Both the position numbers and the translations under genes were made by a program. From the NCBI RefSeq assembly GCF_000188695.1, contig NW_004754919.1, positions 1,088,813 to 1,102,825 of the forward strand: a stretch of DNA of 14,013 nt, in the 5' to 3' direction. The notes below the pieces were generated by a model. The model saw only the letters and a program-made list of their open reading frames with translations, ran no database searches and had not been told where the DNA came from. Below, one piece after another: positions 12,113 to 14,013 of the stretch. The DNA is from Salpingoeca rosetta (lineage: Eukaryota; Opisthokonta; Choanoflagellata; Craspedida; Salpingoecidae). The first letter of the stretch is position 1. Each line of letters begins with the position of its first letter.

Positions 12113-13621
12113 CTATGCTCCGGCGAGTGCGGGAAGAGCGAGCGCGGCTGCAAAGCCCGTGCCGGAGACGAGAACGGCGCCAGAAAGGCCCACGGCAAAC
12201 GGTTTCCAGCCCACGCTGCGCAGGCCCGCAAACGACGTGGACATCCCCACCGCCGCCATGGCCGTGCCGAGCAGCACCCGCGAGCCCACGTCCCCGCTCA
12301 CTGTGTTGACCACCTGCCGCCACGCCTCCTTGTCGAGCAGCCCGTACGCCATGCCGGCCTCGGCCAGCGTGTAGTCGCCAATGGAGCGCGCAAGCGACAT
12401 GCTGGCAAAGCCAATCACAAACGACGGAACATACTTGCGCAGGTTGTGTGCCACCGTGTGCAGCGCTGACCTCGTGGTTGCCGTTGAGGCTGCAGCTCCT
12501 GCCGCTCCTACCGCTGCTGTTGCAGCTGCCGCTGGACCTGGCACCTTGTTACCCGCGCCACTGCTGCTACCGCTGCTGCTATTGCTGCCGTTGCCACCAT
12601 TGGTTTTGTCTGCGTAGGCCCAAGTCATGTAGGGGATCACGCCCACCAGGAGCATGTTGCGGGAGAGCTTGGTGACAACGGCTGCTTGGAACGCCACGTC
12701 GTCGGCGTAAAGCTGCTGGTATGTGAGTGCAGAGCCAACAACCTGCGCTGTGTCGTGCACAGCCAGGCCAAGGAAGATGCCCGCCTGTTCGCTGGTTGGC
12801 AGCAGCGCGTGGGCCATGTAGGGCATGAGCAGCATGTTGATGGTGCCAAACGCCACAACATTGGCCACGGCAAAGGCCGTGTCTGTCTGCGTGGCGCGGA
12901 TGGCCGGGGAGAGCGCGGAGATGGCTGTCACGCCACAGATGCTGGTCCCCGTGGCGATCAGCGCGCCCATCTTCTCCGGCAGGCCAAACGCGCGGGCGAG
13001 GCGCGGCACAGTGAGCAGGCCCACGCTCACGGCCGCCAGGGCCGCAGGCACACCGGCGGCGCCAACAGCGGCCACCTCCAGCGCAGACAGCTTCGCACCC
13101 ACGCACACGATGCCGGCCTTGAGCAGCTTGTCCTTGCAGAAGGAAATGCCAGGCCCCAGCGGCGCGGCGCGAGACCACAGCGGGCTGTTCTTAATCAGCA
13201 TGCCCATGATGATGGCCAGCGGGATGCCGGAGATGGGTGACTTGCCAGCGCCCTCAATCCCTTGCACGGCAAGCAGCACCTGTCCCAACTGGTCTGCCGC
13301 CGCAAAACCAAGCTCCATCACCGCGCCGCAGGCCACGATCCCGGGGATCGCGCGCACCACCTGCTGTTGGATGGTGGGCGCCGCAGTCGGCACTGCTTCA
13401 TCTTGTTGTTCTTCTTGTTGCTGCTGTTGCTTGGCAGACGGAGTGTGTGCTGTTTCCTGATTGTTACGACTCGACGACGCGAGCCTGTGCTGTGAAGCGA
13501 TCGTTGGTGCTGCTGCTGCTGCTGCTGCCCGTCCAGCAATAGATGCCACGACCGCCTTGTATCCTTTGTATTGGCCAGCGCTGGTCGCCAGCCGCGCTAC
13601 ACGCACACCGAGCACAAGCAT
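12113..13621 (-). CDS. UPF0324/YeiH-like membrane protein, putative anion exporter family
   Basis: This 502-residue intronless gene encodes a multi-pass membrane protein of the UPF0324 (YeiH, Cons_hypoth698) family, sometimes called putative sulfate exporters. The true substrate is unknown. Family signatures are GAKLSALEVAAVGAAG (175-190), GTSICGVTAISALSP (225-239), AVHDTAQVVGSAL (287-299) and the VTKLSRNMLL segment (316-325). About ten hydrophobic helices span 90-500. The first 55 residues lack acidic residues and carry several Arg/Lys and Ser (MLVLGVRVARLATSAG), like a mitochondrial presequence; location is inference. Residues 338-385 form a low-complexity Asn/Gly/Ser then Ala insert in a loop. 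A polyQ run sits at 65-69. I chose the ATG at 13621; an upstream in-frame ATG (13843) would add a low-complexity leader that crosses the neighbouring promoter and exon. Neighbouring genes are intron-rich, so this one may be a transfer from bacteria or a retrocopy. Confidence 0.85.
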   Translation of the reverse strand: MLVLGVRVARLATSAGQYKGYKAVVASIAGRAAAAAAAPTIASQHRLASSSRNNQETAHTPSAKQQQQQEEQQDEAVPTAAPTIQQQVVRAIPGIVACGAVMELGFAAADQLGQVLLAVQGIEGAGKSPISGIPLAIIMGMLIKNSPLWSRAAPLGPGISFCKDKLLKAGIVCVGAKLSALEVAAVGAAGVPAALAAVSVGLLTVPRLARAFGLPEKMGALIATGTSICGVTAISALSPAIRATQTDTAFAVANVVAFGTINMLLMPYMAHALLPTSEQAGIFLGLAVHDTAQVVGSALTYQQLYADDVAFQAAVVTKLSRNMLLVGVIPYMTWAYADKTNGGNGSNSSSGSSSGAGNKVPGPAAAATAAVGAAGAAASTATTRSALHTVAHNLRKYVPSFVIGFASMSLARSIGDYTLAEAGMAYGLLDKEAWRQVVNTVSGDVGSRVLLGTAMAAVGMSTSFAGLRSVGWKPFAVGLSGAVLVSGTGFAAALALPALAGA

Positions 13622-13741
13622 GATGTTGGGTGAATGGTGTGGTGAATGGTGTGGTGAATGGTGGTGTGCATGAGCACTGTTGCTTTGTCTGTTGCTTCGT
13701 TGTGTGCTTTGTGTGTGCATTCCCCGAACGCAAAACTCAGA
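13622..13741. promoter_or_regulatory. Short divergent promoter with three 12-bp repeats
   Basis: Only 120 bases separate the start codons of the minus-strand transporter and the plus-strand secreted-protein gene, implying a shared promoter. Three tandem copies of GGTGAATGGTGT (13629-13664, last copy one base different) lie next to the transporter start. They could be protein-binding sites or transporter 5' leader. Confidence 0.5.
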
Positions 13742-13860
13742 ATGGCGCCACAGCAGGCAGGACTTGCACTGGTGCTGGTGGCACTCGCAGCAGCAGCAGC
13801 AGCAGAGGTGATCCAGGACGCCACCACAACAGCCACCGTTCACCTTGGCGATGTGTCACC
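13742..13860 (+). CDS. First exon of a predicted secreted or membrane protein (partial)
   Basis: The ATG at 13742 opens 39 codons plus two bases, ending at a strong donor (CACC|GTACGTG). The N-terminus MAPQQAGLALVLVALAAAAA is a classical signal peptide, with cleavage likely after the Ala run, before EVIQDATTTATV. The mature start ends with HLGDVSP. The following intron fills with (GT)n and leaves the window, so the family cannot be named. The exon is antisense to an upstream extension of the transporter frame, which I consider non-coding. Confidence 0.65.
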
Positions 13861-13873
13861 GTACGTGATGCTT

Positions 13874-14013
<140 letters not shown>

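Noticed and set aside
12579..13178. Long antisense or alternate-frame reading frames over the transporter gene
   Set aside because: They are shadows of a GC-rich coding sequence. Only the main minus frame shows family motifs and hydrophobic helices.
13622..13843. N-terminal extension of the transporter starting at the ATG at 13843 (Cys-rich, then HHSPHHSP)
   Set aside because: It is low-complexity, derives from the 12-bp repeat and CAG repeats, and overlaps the signal-peptide exon on the other strand. The ATG at 13621 gives a plausible presequence.

Overview
This is nuclear DNA from an intron-rich, GC-rich unicellular eukaryote. The genes have many short exons with GT..AG introns, N-terminal presequence or signal-peptide signals, and extreme (GT)n/(CA)n microsatellites inside the introns. 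An animal-type Sec14-RhoGAP gene beside a yeast-type histidinol phosphatase suggests a holozoan protist; a choanoflagellate such as Salpingoeca is my best guess. That is inference from gene content, not proof.

Layout: (1) 1-3588, minus strand: a multi-exon C2H2 zinc-finger/MULE-type transposase gene, cut by the left window edge and carrying one apparent 1-base frameshift. One of its introns holds a three-copy tandem repeat and a very long CA tract. (2) 3589-3840: a 252-bp divergent promoter. (3) 3841-8945, plus strand: a 15-exon p50RhoGAP/ARHGAP1-like gene reconstructed with every splice phase consistent, about 486 residues. (4) 8946-9712: intergenic, mostly an interrupted CA array. (5) 9713-11431, plus strand: a four-exon PHP-family histidinol-phosphatase, 316 residues with all metal-site motifs. 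(6) 11432-12112: convergent intergenic with CA/CTCA repeats. (7) 12113-13621, minus strand: an intronless UPF0324/YeiH-like membrane protein of 502 residues. (8) 13622-13741: a 120-bp divergent promoter. (9) 13742-13860, plus strand: first exon of a predicted secreted protein whose intron runs off the right edge.

The genes do not form a pathway or operon; they are independent nuclear genes (mobile element, Rho signalling, histidine synthesis, membrane transport, secretion). The most striking feature is the microsatellites. Inside introns, (GT)n and its variants (GTCT, GTAT, GTGC) lie on the sense strand near the 5' splice site whichever way the gene points, so repeat orientation nearly reports transcription direction. 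I see no convincing undescribed multi-gene system. The better leads are that orientation bias, a shared 17-base motif upstream of two genes, and the prokaryote-like intronless transporter.
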